From Casuarina equisetifolia (Eukaryota > Streptophyta > Magnoliopsida > Fagales > Casuarinaceae), in assembly GCA_028551475.1 (NCBI GenBank), contig CM052359.1, positions 23,623,583-23,687,582 of the forward strand: a stretch of 64,000 bases of DNA, in the 5' to 3' direction. Below the pieces are notes generated by a model, which saw only the letters and a list, made by a program, of their open reading frames with translations, was not told the DNA's origin and searched no databases. The translations under genes were made by a program, and so were the position numbers. The number at the start of each line of letters is the position of its first letter. Position 1 is the first letter of the stretch. Positions 52,250 through 64,000 of the stretch are shown piece by piece.

Positions 52250-53400
52250 AGAATACTGGATACAAGGGGAAAAAGTCGTTAATAAGTATCTGATGCAACA
52301 CTATATAAACAAAGCAACTCATTTTTATTTTTGGGCATGTCAAGTTACCATTTTATTTAAATATGTTGGCTACACTAGATTTTTGACACAGAAATCACTG
52401 TCACATATATATCCATTATTTTCAAGAAGTGAAAAATACTAAGCCCTAGTTGACAGTCTTGACATTATTTATTAACATTTTAGCTCTCATATTGATTTGA
52501 ATAGGATCAACCTGGAGTTCTACTAATTAGGATAACTTTAGACATTTAAAGCATCAGTTTCAAAATCAGAGTTAGTTCCCGATAGCAGTTGGAAGTCACT
52601 GCTCAAAAACACTTTAAAGATAGCATTCAAGACAAAATAACCAACACAGCGGTCTCAAAGACAGCAAAATACAGTGGGAAACAAAATATTTACCGCACGA
52701 TAATACAAAGGAAGATTAAACTTTTACTCCAACAGACTTCAAACAGACCATCCTACGTAGATATTTATCCAACAAAGTCCCAATTAAACCAATAGTAATA
52801 CTATTCAAATTCATAAATGCCGCTAAAGATTGCATCAGAACAAGAACCGAAATAATTTTTGTTTAAGCTAAAGAGACCTCATCATCATAATAATCATTGG
52901 ACACAACTCCCTCGTGATTGATTAGCGCAATGGAAGAAAACCATAAAACCCTAAACCCTAATTATTCATTGAAGCAGTATAGCGGCTCAAGAAAATTCAT
53001 TTGCCATAAGAACAATAGATTCACATTCCAAACTTCGCAAAACACAGTTAAAAGTTCAGACATACGTTATAAGCTCCTCGTAGCAGAACCCACAAAACCC
53101 TAAACCCTATTTCCCCAGCCAAGTAGTCTCAACTCTAGGCAACCCAATGAGGCAAACATTTTCCCCTAATGGGTTGAACTCAAGCGACAAAAATCAAATG
53201 CGAAAACTAGAAAAAAAAATTAACAAAAAATAGAGATTTAAAAACCGAGAAGTTTACACAAGAAGAAGCAGAAGAATACGCAACCGAGGAGTTTGGTAAT
53301 TGCTTGAAACTTGGAAACACCGAACTCGATAAGATCTCGGGATCCAAATCGTCGCCAAAACGGTCAGCTCCGTAGAGACTGAATGGTTCACTATCTTAGC
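52250..53400 (-). other. SR-cyclophilin leader region with probable 5' UTR intron
   Basis: Just before the ATG at 52237 the minus strand reads a pyrimidine-rich stretch ending tatccag (acceptor at about 52258), which suggests a leader intron. A C/T-rich candidate first exon lies near 53250-53400. The frames at 52589-52795 and 52918-53103 are on the other strand and unrecognised. I could not fix the donor with confidence. Confidence 0.45.
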
Positions 53401-53900
53401 TTTCGTTTTGAGAGATTTTAGCACTTAAATTTGCGTCCGTTCTCTCTTTTTTTTTTTTTTTTTGTTAATTTAGTTATATGGCGGCCACGTCTTAAACTAA
53501 TAACCTGTTAAGGCGAAGAAAAACAACCGATGCGTGGGGTTGAAGACACTTATTAGGACACAGAAGTTACGAGATGCGTTTCTTACCACGCCCATTTCGG
53601 CACTTGCGGTAAAATTAATCGCCTCAAGAAATTTGAGGTAAATATTCATTCATTAAAGAGAATTCGATTTTACGGTTTTTTTGATCGTTTTAGATTTGTT
53701 AAAAATTCAGGAATGATACTGCACAAGAGGATAAAGTAAAAGGTTTATTTGAAAGACATCCAAACGTCTAAAAGTTCATGACTTTGGATCCTATATTTAT
53801 TTTCGGGTTCTTTTATTATCTCATGTGATTCTTCAATACAAGGATGTAAATTAAGTTTAAAGCTAGAGAAATTCCTTCTTTTTTTTTTTTATTAATTAGA
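53401..53900. other. Intergenic; SR-cyclophilin promoter side
   Basis: This stretch holds a poly-T run at 53448-53463 and otherwise AT-rich sequence with no gene signal. Confidence 0.5.
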
Positions 53901-54176
53901 GATAAGGTGAGGGATTTAGGGGATTTATTAGACGAAAAAGAAGTTGTTTGGGCCTCTTGGTTGTATGTTTTTTATTCACTAGGCTTGGATTGCCAAAGCT
54001 AAGCTCGTATTCATTGAGCTGAACACACACGCAGTTTGGCGCTGTTTTACCAACTCGTGTATATAGCTTTCTTGTTGTATCCTTCATTCTTAATCAAGTG
54101 TTGATAATCAATCATGGTGGGGTTTTACCATCTATGTGTCAATCTCTAGAATCTTGGACCTTTTTAACTTTTTATA

Positions 54177-54191
54177 TGGTAACGGAGCCAT
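54177..54191 (+). other. Retrotransposon primer binding site
   Basis: The sequence tggtaacggagccat is one or two changes from the usual plant copia tggtatcagagcc, which pairs with the 3' end of initiator-Met tRNA. Its position just after the LTR-like end fits. Confidence 0.7.
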
Positions 54192-54534
54192 ACTCGAAGA
54201 TTTTTGGTAAGTTTTCGCGCCTTTTTTGTTGCTTTTGTCCTCTATTTTTCCATTTAGACTAATAAAGCCAAAATCATACTTGTTTACTTGCTTTTTGAGT
54301 TTTGTTTGAAATTTTTTTTAACCTTTTCGATCTTATTTCAAGTTGATGGTTGTCCTTTTTCTTTTCCTATTTGTGGCTATTCTTCCTTAGTTTCCATTGT
54401 CTTCCACTACTAGATCCATTTAGGAAGGTGTTTTTGGCCAAAAACTAGTTCAACACAGCACATTTTGGTTTAGGTCTAAATATATTATTAGGTTGAAATT
54501 TACTTGTTGACCTTAATAGTTCTCTTTAACCTAT

Positions 54535-54790
54535 ATGCACCATTTCATTTAAATTTAAGGTTAAAATCATGGTTTTGCCTTTACATAGTGCATTTTGATT
54601 TCAATCTTTAGCTTGAATGTAAAATTACTTAGTACATTTTGGTTTCATTTAAGTTTTAAGGTAAAATTACAATTTTGCCCCCACATGGTGTGTTTTGATT
54701 TTGGTCTCTAACTCTTATGCATCATTTCACTTAAGTTTTAAGGTCAAAATTATGATTTTACCCCTACTTATATGCTCCCTTGGCATGCAC
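54535..54790. repeat. Three diverged ~85-90 bp tandem units in the copia leader
   Basis: Units at about 54535-54614, 54630-54712 and 54713-54790 each run: (c)atttcattta, aattt/agtttaaggt, aaaat(t/c)a(t/c)(a/g)(a/g)tttt(g/a)cc, then a gt(g)cattttgattt-type word. The array lies between the primer binding site and the gag-like remnant. Confidence 0.65.
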
Positions 54791-57055
54791 CATTTCAATT
54801 GGTGCTTAGATCCTCTAGTCAGAGCCAAGCCTATGTGTGTGACCTAGTTGCAAATTTGGGCAAGGACCCAATTTCTCACTTTATCACCACCTCCTCCATT
54901 GTTTGACAAATCTACCACTATAAGTGATAAGCCTAATTTATTAGAGCCCTCTAACATGTTGGAGGTCACGGATTTGTTCTTAGCAATGTCTTTACCACCG
55001 TTTTGGTCCCACAATTACTTATAGGATTTGTTAATTACCCACTATTAAGGCACAAAATGTTAATTACACTTGGTTCTTAAGAGAAATGGAAAACTCTAAA
55101 AGCCGATTGATGATAATGTGAGGGCAAGGATTAGGACAAATGCAATATGCTTGTTCTATTTTGGTTGATGAACTCAACTTCTTCTAAGATTGGGAATATT
55201 ATCTCTCTTTGCACCATTACTTCTATGGCCTAGAAAATGCTAGAGACTAGGTATTACAACATTACAAGAATTCATAGGTATGATTTAAAGTAGCAAGTTT
55301 GAGAGGTTAGGCAATGACCAAATGAATATGTGGTGAGATTCTTTTTTTCCTTTTTAGTTTATAGGCAAAGTTGGATAAATTTTTGCCAACCATGAAGTGC
55401 AAATCTACTAACTGCACATGTGATTTCATAGCTTAAACAATAGTAGAAAGAGAATCTAGTCATATTGTGAGGTTTGTGCTTGAACTCTAGCCATTGTATG
55501 CCACTATGAGAAGAAACATCACATTTTGTTGGTTGCTAATGAGAAACATTAATGGACTTTGCAAGTTAACAATAGAAATTGAAATAGGAAGGACTTAGCT
55601 ACTTTTGTTGTATAGTTTCTCATGATAGGCCGAAAAAGGGTTTATTAATAGTCAAAGAGATAATTTTTTTTTCCATTTTTGTGGAAAATTTGAGACATTT
55701 ATCTAGTATTAGAACTAGGCAAAGAGGGCCTAGACCATTTGTGAGCATTGTTGTAGAACATGGCACACCCAAGAAAGGTGTTTTCATTTGATTGAGTTTC
55801 CTAATAAGCCCCAAAATCAAAATGATAAAAATGGTAGTAACTCAATGCACATTATTACTTTTGGGTTTGGAGATCAAAACTTGTCTTTTATGAGCAACAT
55901 AGTGCTAGTGTAGACATCCACTTCTATTAGTCAAGCCTTTACATTTAAATAGTATTATCATGTGGTTTAGCTTCTTATTTGTGTTGGGCACATTAAGTTC
56001 ATGAAAAACTTTATAGGTATTGCCGCTACTTTGTAAAATTTATCTTTGACTAATTGACTTATTTTTTCAAAGGTTTAAACTATTTGCCGCTACTTTGTAG
56101 ATCATATTATATATGACCTCACATACATGTAGAACATTAGATCATATATATCTAAGGTCAAGTTGTCTAATAATAGTGCAATGGCTATAACCTATATTGA
56201 GACTATTTGTATTTTAGCTTTTGTCATACCTTATGATGATTTCTATATGTCCACTTTTAAATATAAATTTTTGTTCGTTGTTAAGCTTGCTTTTGATAGT
56301 TTTTGCCTCACCTTTTTTTTTATCCACATTTTTTATTCTTTAATGACCTTTTGATTGGAATAGTATTGGGGTTGGATAAGGTTGAGCATTGCCTCTATTA
56401 CTTAGTGTCTCTTAAGGATGGCATGACGGATGGTTATTTTATTATTGTTAAAAATTTTGGATGTAATGCTCCTAAAATAGCTATGTGTAAGAATACTATG
56501 TATAAGTAAAAATTTTTAAGTAATAAACCAATGCTTTAGCATTATCATTTTGATCATTCATCTTATTTTGTGTCCTAATGTCTTTTTTTTTTTTTTGGCC
56601 CCTTGGAAAAACAAACTTGCATTCCATTTCCATCTTGCACATCTTATACAAAGTTTACCTTTGAGTTAATATATGTTAATATATAGGGTCCTCATTGAAA
56701 CTTGAATTAGGATAGGTTACAACATTCCTTAACTACAATCAATGACTTCTCATATATGATGTGGGTGTATCTATGAGATAAAAGAGTCAAATGCTACATT
56801 TTTTTCATTCTTTATTTGCTATGGTGGGAACTTAATTTCATACTTGTAGTCACAAATTTAGGTCTAATAACAGGTTTGAGTGTTTTAGTTATAAGTGTAC
56901 ATCATTCTTTTACCTTTATAAGATCTACTATAAAAGGTTGTGTGTTTTTGCCTTGTAATATAATGAGGTGGTTGAGCATAAATATTAACATATCCTTGAT
57001 GTGGTGCAAACCCTATATTTTTAAACTAACATAATTGATTGTTATTAGGGAGTAT

Positions 57056-57148
57056 ATTCTTACCACTATTTATATTATTAATCATCTTCTCATGTCTGTC
57101 TTATATGATAAGATTCCTTTTAAGATCCTTTTTGGTAAACCTTTTTGT
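57056..57148 (+). pseudogene. copia integrase C-terminal remnant
   Basis: An open stretch reads ILTTIYIINHLL then PFKILFGKPF. These match the family's AxYLINR and PFxxLFGKxP segments just after the integrase catalytic core. Upstream sequence keeps only scattered pieces. Confidence 0.75.
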
Positions 57149-58145
57149 ACATCACGTCTTAAGGCTTTTATATTTTTATTTTACATTATAATAATCTTGC
57201 ATGGTAATTAGTTTATGCCACGCATTATTTTTTGCATGCTTATGGGTTACCACTAATTACAAAGGATTATCATGTCCTTAACTTTACTACACGTACTTTC
57301 TTATTGTCTAAAATACTGTCTTTCATAAATTAGTCTTTCCTTTTGCTTAGTCCAAGTCATCATTGTCAGTCCCATTAGTCCCCTTAATTAGGTCTAGAGT
57401 CAAGAATCAATTTATTCTTTTAGATCTAGATCCCTATTTCATTCCATTAGTAAATGACTTTGGTGAAAGCTCTGCTTCATCACTAGAACATGAGCTTGGC
57501 CATTCCAATATACATTAGTAAGTGATTAGGAGGAGACTTTACTTTGTTGCCTAGAACCTAAGCTTATTCTTTTTTATGTACCTTTTATGGTTGATAATCT
57601 TGTCTAGTCATCATCTTCACCACCTCTCAAGGTCACATCATCATCTCTGTGAAAGGTTGAGACTTTAAATCTACCCATTGTGTAATCTCATCCTTATCTC
57701 TTTTACTATAGATTCACCCTCTATGGACTTACCAATTGTCTCTTCACCCCATGCTAGGCGTTTAATACATATTTCAAAACCTCCCTTTTGGACTTAAGAT
57801 TGTCACTACTTTTATACTTTCAAACTTTAGAAGGAATTCTTCACTTGGCTCTTAAGACATTATATTTCATCTCCAATTTTGCATCTCTTACTAAATTGTC
57901 ACATTTACTTTGAACCTTTATTGCCTTATTTTCTTTCATTAGAAAGCTACTCTATTATCATAAAGTTCTTCGAGATTCAAGATGGGTGAATGTTATAACT
58001 ATTGAGCTTCATGCATTGGAAGCTAGTTAGACATGAATATTGGTTGATTTGCCTCTAAGATGTAAACCAATGGTTATAGATAGGTTTATAAGATGAAATA
58101 TTCTATTGATGGTTTTCTTGAAAGACAAAGTTTATTTTGTGGCTA

Positions 58146-58680
58146 AAGGATTCACTCAGCATATGAGATTGATTATAAGGAGACCTTTTTCCTAATAGCC
58201 AAGTTGGTAATTGTTAGATGTATCATATCTTTGGCATCCACGTTTCGTTAGCTATTTTATTAAATGGACATTTGTAATACATTTATCCATGGAGATTTGC
58301 ATGAGGAGGTGTATATATTTATGTCTTTACATCTATGGATTCGAATTTTCAAAATAGATTTATCAAAGGCTTGCCATTTGCTTAAGTCTATATGGACTCA
58401 AATAGCCTTCACAACAATGATATGCCAAATTCACTACTACTCTCCTTAAGGTTGGATTTCATCAATCATGGCATGATTATACCTTATTCACTCATTTGTG
58501 TGGACTCACTGTTATTATCATATTGATTTATATGGATGATATATACATTATGGGCAATAGTGAAAAGGCTATAATACATGTAATGTAACACCTTCATTCT
58601 AAATTTCATATAAAAGGTTTGGGGCAAGTTAAATTTCTCCTTGGGATTGTATTGCTTGATCAGAGCAAGATTTATCTTAG
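58146..58680 (+). pseudogene. copia reverse transcriptase remnant
   Basis: Pieces in order: KGFTQ (58146), DYKETFFLIAKLVIVR after a frame change, DICNTFIHGDLHEEVY (58267-58314, the family's D-x-x-x-A/T-F-L-H-G-x-L motif), a GF-x-QS-x-x-DYTLF segment, the catalytic YMDD (near 58530), then LGQVKFLLGIVL. Stops and frameshifts separate them, so no active enzyme can be made. Confidence 0.85.
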
Positions 58681-58719
58681 TTAATACAAATATGCACTAG
58701 ACTTAATTTTTAAAGCTAG

Positions 58720-59122
58720 ACATCTGGAGTTAAATTGTGTAAGATCCCTATAAACCAAAACTTAAAGATAACCTCTCTAGAGTGTGATGCAAGTGCATTC
58801 GTTTCTATTCATGACCTTCCATTGGTTGATCTAGCACTATATCAACAACTCCTTGAGCACTTGATTTACCTTACCTATACTCAATTAGACATCACTTATC
58901 CCATTCAAGTACTTAGCTAGTTTATGTACACTCTAAAGTCTTCACACTTGGACATGGCTTTCAAAATCGTTAAATACTTGGAAGATAATCCATGATTAGG
59001 TATCTTTATGCCTTCTTAAAAGGCTTTTAGATAACTGATTTTTATGACTTTGATTATGCCTCATGACATGGCTCACTTACTAGTTTTTGCATCAAGTTGG
59101 GAGATTCTTTGATTTCTTGTTG
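58720..59122 (+). pseudogene. copia RNase H-side remnant, truncated
   Basis: A segment resembling LIYLTYTQLDITYPIQVLS (58862-58917) matches the family's L-x-YLT-x-TRPDI region, and FCIKLGDSLISC (about 59087-59122) matches the start of RNase H. Homology stops there, before the rest of the domain. Confidence 0.7.
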
Positions 59123-59130
59123 TATAATCT

Positions 59131-60813
59131 TGACCTAATTGTATGTTTTTTATTCATTGTAGTTTCTTTTTCTCTTTCCTTATGAAGATTTTAAGAAATT
59201 TGTGAGAAAAGAGAAAATGTATCACTTATCTCCATAAAAAATATTGAATTAGTTCTAGAAATATCTAAAAGGTGTAAGTCATTATAACCTAATAATCAAG
59301 TAATAAAAAAGAAGAAAGATAAAAAAAATAAATAAAAGAAACATAGAAAAATGACAATATGTGTAAGACGAGCTTGAAAATGCCATTTTTGATTTCATAT
59401 TTCTACTTTTGTTTTTACCAAAACCAAAAGAATTAGAAGACTTCCAAAAACTCATATGTTTTAAGACATTATTGACTACAAAAAGTAAGAAAACCGAATA
59501 GTTTGGAGGTGGGTAATGATCATAGATTAAATTGTTAAAATATAACACAAGAAATACCTATTACAAAGCAAGTAATTGTTTGATTCCTTTTAACTATAAA
59601 AGTATTTTTTTAAATATTGAAAATAAACAACAGTTACTTTAAAATAAATTAATAAGCTCATTTTCTTTTTCCTATAGCATTTGGGACTTTTTTTTTTACA
59701 TATAAATCGAGAACTTAGTAATAGCTCTTTTACATTTATAAATCTTTAAATGATATTATGGTAACTAAGTTATGATATAGTATAACTAAGCAAGGTCTAA
59801 TATACTCACTTACCATATATAAAGTAAAAGTATTTATGAGTCTTTTTTTAGTATCTCATGTTAAAGTTCTCTTTTTTCTTATAACCCTTTTTGAGTGCAT
59901 ATCCTATGAAACGGCTATGTTTGGATTCATTATTGGTATGAAATGAATCAAATGAATGTCAGTGTTAGGTAAGGTATCAGTGTTCTTAAGGCTTTCAACA
60001 AAAGGCCCCAAATGAATCAAGTAAACAGAAAGACACTTGAATCTATTTGTAAAAAGGTATGTAGACAAGTTTATTAATAATGATTGGATTTGCAAAGGGA
60101 AAAGATAAAAGGAGTAATCCATAAATTTACCTATTATCTACTTTCTGTCCAAATTTTAAAAGAATAAAACCCTAATTATTATGAATAACTTTCTCTGAAT
60201 TCGTGTATGTCTTTAAAAATTAGATGCTCGAACTTTTTATACCCATATTACTTAAGCATTCAACTAAATTTTCACCAAGATATCTTCAATTTTCTTAAAA
60301 TTTCTTATTCTACATGATAATATATTGACTTGAATAGATGTGGACGCCTGATATATAAATGAGACGTGTCACATGAAGCAAAGTGATAAGCAAGACATTC
60401 GAGACGAGGAATTACTTGGAAGTGAATAACTTGTCCTTACATAAAAACATACTCCAAAAAAAGCAGGTAGCGTGTGGAGCTTATGGAATTACGAACCCTA
60501 CCTTTGACTTTCGTGAAGCTGCACACGATGGCAATGGTGAGAAATAGAAAATTACAATACTATATCATAAAATGATAATAATAACTAAGAAAGCATCAAT
60601 GCACTGTATAATGCTCGTCATAGGGTTGAAATGTATATGTTATTGCGTGTCGTTTGTTTTACATTGCTTAGGCATGACTCTACAAAGTTATTTAAATTAA
60701 AAAATATTTTATTAACTCTTAAATTAATTTTTAAATTAAACAATAAATTTTTCAATACAGTGTCAGAATTCAAACTTTTTCCTAACACTTTTGTAGATGT
60801 GATTCAAGCAAAG
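59131..60813. other. Intergenic, AT-rich
   Basis: I see nothing beyond AT-rich sequence and short homopolymers. Open frames (59282-59548, 59904-60122) are low-complexity. Confidence 0.5.
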
Positions 60814-60937
60814 CACCATTAATGATCTAATATTTGTCCACCATAATAAGGAGACACTTTTATAGATATGACTAAATCTTGAGTCCACACAAAGACACCA
60901 TTAATGGTCTAATATTTGTCCACTGTCGTAAGGAGAC
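60814..60937. repeat. Short direct repeat (2 x ~42 bp)
   Basis: The units at 60814-60856 and 60896-60937 share caccattaatg(a/g)tctaatatttgtccac and aaggagaca. They sit directly left of the 209-bp tandem repeat and look part of the same element. Confidence 0.75.
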
Positions 60938-61332
60938 ATTATACGGTATGTGGAATTTGTCCCACACTGTGTCGCAAAAAAGACGTTTATGTATTCAAAT
61001 CCTTTTCTTATATTATTGAGCAGGTGGACTCGTTTTCCAACAAATGTTCATATATTCAAATCAGCGAAGTTCGACAATTCTTTAGGAGACTCTTCTTCCA
61101 AATTGTGCAGGTCCTTACAATGAACCCACATTACACGGGTGTGTACATTATAAGGTATGCGGAGTTTGTCCCACATTGTGTCACAAAAGAGATGTTTATG
61201 TATTCAAATCCTTTACTTACATTACTAAGCACGTGGACTCGTTTTCCAACAAATGTTCATATATTCAAATCACGGAAGTTCAACAATTCTTTGCCAGACT
61301 CTTCTTCCAAATTGTGTAAATCTTTACAATGA
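60936..61332. repeat. Tandem duplication, period 209 bp
   Basis: Copies run 60936-61123 and 61145-61332, with about 21 bases of unique sequence between. They share long identical blocks such as gtggactcgttttccaacaa and differ at scattered sites. The duplication lies 400-800 bp upstream of the calmodulin-like gene start, so it may alter its promoter region. The 138-codon frame across both copies is an artefact of the repeat. Confidence 0.88.
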
Positions 61333-61420
61333 GCAAGCCAGATGGGGAAGGAAAGGAAAACGGGTTTATTCAACTCCACGAATTTGACTAGACCCCGTCC
61401 TTTCCCACCTATCAAACAAA

Positions 61421-61450
61421 AAGCAAATCAAAGCAAATCAAAGCAAATCA
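61421..61450. repeat. Tandem 3 x 10 bp repeat
   Basis: Three perfect copies of aagcaaatca, about 280 bases upstream of the calmodulin-like start codon. Confidence 0.9.
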
Positions 61451-61731
61451 AAGTCATGGTCTATTTGACAATAAGAAGGTTGGTTAAGCGCAGGACGAAA
61501 TTTAAATTGAATTTCATTGTTTCAATTGTCGTACAAGAGTCACTTCTAGAAAATTTCGACCTTTGAACGCGAACTTTTCCAAAGGGCGTGTTTGACCACA
61601 CGTATCAGGAGTTCTTATAACATGGTTGGCCAAATCCCAAATCCCAAATCCAATTGCCCTTCTTTCTAGGTTGTGGTTCCCTACCCCAGAAAACAGATTC
61701 TTCTCTTGGTAGTTTCATCTCGGTTTCAAAG

Positions 61732-63971
61732 ATGGCAGATGCATTGACAGAAGATCAGATTGCCGAGTTCCGGGAGGCCTTTTCTCTCATTGACAAGGAC
61801 TCCGACGGTGTGTTTTTTCTGTAACCATTTTGCATACCTGCTCAAGCACTCAAACACCTAGCAACTCATGATATTATAGTTTCCACTATCATGTTGTTTA
61901 ACTATTAGAAACTTGAGTCATATTTTTCTTATTTGAAACTTTTACCTTCAATACCAATAGTTGTATTGGGTTTTGTCTAGTTAAAGAACTATGCGTCCGA
62001 AATCACCCAAATTCTTTTTTTTTGCACGCACCAAACTCACTCACTTAGATATTTAATTGAGATCAAGAGATCCTTCATCTTGCTATTTTATCATTGAGCT
62101 AGTAGATAATCAACATCTAAAATCACCCATGTTGGAAAAAAAAAATTAAATACTTTTGCTTGGGTTCATGACTTGATTTTTGAAATTTGGTACTGTTTTC
62201 AGGCCATATCACTCTTGAAGAATTGTCGACGGTAATACAGTCATTAAACGAGAATCCTACAAAAGAAGAAATCCAAGATATGATTGGTGAAGTTGACGTT
62301 AATGAAAGGGGGACTATAGACTTTGAAGAGTTCTTGAATATTATGGCAAGAAAAATGAAGGTAAATTCATAATCTGTAGTATGTTCATAAATTGGTTAGC
62401 TAGAGGTTAACGAGGATGTGATTTCAATAGGAAAATGTTACCGAGGAGCTAAAAGAAGCCTTCAAAGTATTTGATAGGGATCGAGATGGATACATTTCAG
62501 CTAACGAGGTGAAACTCATCACTAGATAGTTTTTCTTTTCTTCTCTTCCTTTCTATATGGGTCATTGAAATGCTACTTTATATATGTGTTAGGATCTTAT
62601 ATGGTTAAATTGAATGGATCTTTACGATCAAACAGATTCATCCCAGTTCTAGGCAGAGTATTATATTGAGTTGAAATCAAGCTATTCCAACCCATGCCTA
62701 ACACAGAATTAAGAATGAAACATGTTACGCCTATCCTGGCAAGACAAGAACTTCGAAATTTATAAATTTGTTTAAATGAAAAGATTTCACTTAACTAGAA
62801 AGACCCCAATCCAGTCTAAAGTAAGAAATTTGAACCCTCAAGTCCAAAATTCCAATTTTTTTCGAAAATCATAATGATACATCGGAATTCTCAAATCATA
62901 ATCCATTTGTGTTAACAATATAAAATGTTGTTGCATTATTGGCAGCAAACTGACCAATTAATTGGATTTGTAGGCTTGTGGGCTTTGAGCTCCTCAAAAT
63001 TTTTAACCTCTCAATTCAAAATTTTTGCTCTCGTCATTTCTCTTGAACAACTTAATTGCTCTATGAGATCTCCTTTAATCTTTTCAATCAACTCCTTACA
63101 TCTTGAATTTACTTTTTTGAATAAATGTTGCAAAATATTATCTTTAACAATTATTTTTTTATTTATTTATTTTCCTTGTCATGAACCTTTATCATACACT
63201 TAATATTGTTTAATTTTTTTGACAACTTATTACTTTTGAAATCATTTCTTCATATTAGTAATCTTTAAATTTTGATTACCTTTTACTTGATGCAAGAATG
63301 TTCATATTTTGAATATACTTTACTTCATATAAATTTTTTTCCATCGGATTGTTACTTCTAGAAATAATAACTATCCATGTCATGTACTTTTATTATACAC
63401 TTAATATTATTTGATTTCTTTGACAACATATTACTTTTAAAATCGTTTCTTCACATTAGTGACCTTTAAATTTGGACCTTTTGCTTGGTGCAAGTGTATT
63501 TATATTCTCAATGCAATCTACCTCATATAATTTTTTTTCCTTGAGATTATTGCTTTGAGAAATAATATGTCTTTCTAATTATTACAAAAGAAAGAATAAT
63601 CATCATTATCTTCTTTAGCTAGTTGTTAGCGACAAAAATTTTATAAATTCAAAGGCACCACATAACTATTTCTCTTAATTAGCACATGATCATGAAAGCT
63701 CTAATTTGACCATGAACACACTAAAACAATAAAAGTAAAGAAATTCAAAGGTGCATACACAAAGAATAAAAAATAAAACTGAGCAGCTTCGTATCCTTAT
63801 ATTCCTTTTGTAAAACAAGAGATTGTGGCTGTGCAGTTGAGAAATGTAATGATAAACATGGGGGAGAGATTAACCGACGAGGAGGCTGAACAGATGATCA
63901 AAGAGGCTGATTTAGATGGTGATGGCCAAGTCAGCTACGAAGAGTTTGCAAGGATGATGATGCTGCACTGA
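61732..63971 (+). CDS. Calmodulin-like protein with four EF hands
   Basis: This is a calcium sensor close to calmodulin. Exons: 61732-61807, 62203-62360, 62431-62508, 63837-63971, giving 148 aa (calmodulin has 149). The N-terminus is [21 protein letters not shown]-hand loops: 21-32 (DKDSDGHITLEE), 57-68 ([12 protein letters not shown]), 93-104 ([12 protein letters not shown]), 129-140 ([12 protein letters not shown]). Loops 1, 3 and 4 have all ligand residues. Loop 2 has Arg61 where Asn/Asp/Ser is usual, so it may bind calcium weakly. Arg115 stands where calmodulin has the methylated Lys115. Several Met-to-other changes in the two lobes and the ending MMMLH set it apart from true calmodulin; it resembles CML8/CML11-type proteins. 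There is no lipidation motif. The long third intron (1.3 kb) is AT-rich with no nested gene. Confidence 0.94.
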
Positions 63972-64000
63972 TACCACCTTCACATGCATGAACGTAGCGG

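Larger units (their letters stand above)
53940..59130 (+). mobile_element. Decayed Ty1/copia LTR retrotransposon
   Basis: Remnants lie in the copia order on the plus strand: LTR-like end, primer binding site (54177-54191), gag-like TWFLREMEN (about 55060-55095), integrase C-end (57056-57148), reverse transcriptase (58146-58680) and RNase H (to ~59122). Having integrase before reverse transcriptase identifies the copia group. Many stops and frameshifts interrupt every domain, so the element is dead. The 5' LTR probably covers about 53940-54174; it has a tgtatata box near 54057 and ends tttttata before the primer site. No clear 3' LTR follows, which suggests 3' truncation. A word of about 18 bases shared between 53961-53978 and 59139-59157 is the only hint of one. 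Confidence 0.85.

Noticed and set aside
60916-61332. 138-codon open frame on the plus strand
   Set aside because: It spans both copies of the 209-bp duplication, so its translation simply repeats itself. It has no family resemblance and no coding signal.
1-64000. CRISPR arrays, operons, ribosome binding sites, rRNA genes
   Set aside because: Spliced genes and plant families show this is nuclear eukaryotic DNA. No array of spaced short palindromic repeats and no rRNA-like sequence was seen.

Overview
This window is nuclear DNA of a flowering plant, most likely a eudicot. It is AT-rich and intron-rich, with GT..AG introns throughout, plant-type gene families, decayed LTR retrotransposon sequence and an inserted piece of chloroplast DNA. 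I rebuilt six complete protein-coding genes exon by exon. In every one the splice phases close and the reading frame ends at a proper stop.

Layout. Positions 1-6292 hold no gene I can support, only diverged repeats. A class XI myosin heavy chain gene runs on the minus strand from 26849 down to 6293 (39 coding exons, 1,509 aa), and its start codon stands alone in the first coding exon. Next, also on the minus strand, are a heterotrimeric G-protein gamma subunit (32236-30298, 4 exons, 105 aa, C-terminal CaaX box) and an AMT2/MEP-type ammonium transporter (36840-35153, 3 exons, 479 aa). A repeat-rich gap of about 5 kb follows. It contains a ~300-bp-arm inverted repeat (38181-38899), a possible LINE 3' end and a possible LTR fragment. 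On the plus strand lies the chloroplast MPBQ/MSBQ methyltransferase gene VTE3 (42169-45568, 3 coding exons, 340 aa). It converges on an SR-type cyclophilin gene on the minus strand (52237-46781, 13 exons, 687 aa), whose third intron carries a plastid ndhA fragment. From about 53.9 to 59.1 kb there is a decayed Ty1/copia element with PBS, integrase, reverse transcriptase and RNase H remnants. After a tandem 209-bp duplication, a calmodulin-like gene (61732-63971, 4 exons, 148 aa) closes the window.

The genes are ordinary plant housekeeping, signalling and transport genes with unrelated jobs: organelle motility, G-protein signalling, ammonium uptake, plastoquinone/tocopherol synthesis, splicing-associated proline isomerisation and calcium sensing. 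I see no operon-like or clustered pathway and no new multi-gene system. The items most worth a second look are the large inverted repeat, the plastid insertion in the cyclophilin intron, two upstream ORFs (myosin and G-gamma), the altered residues of the calmodulin-like protein, and a tRNA-derived SINE-like segment in a VTE3 intron. All family assignments come from reading motifs by eye; no database search was run.
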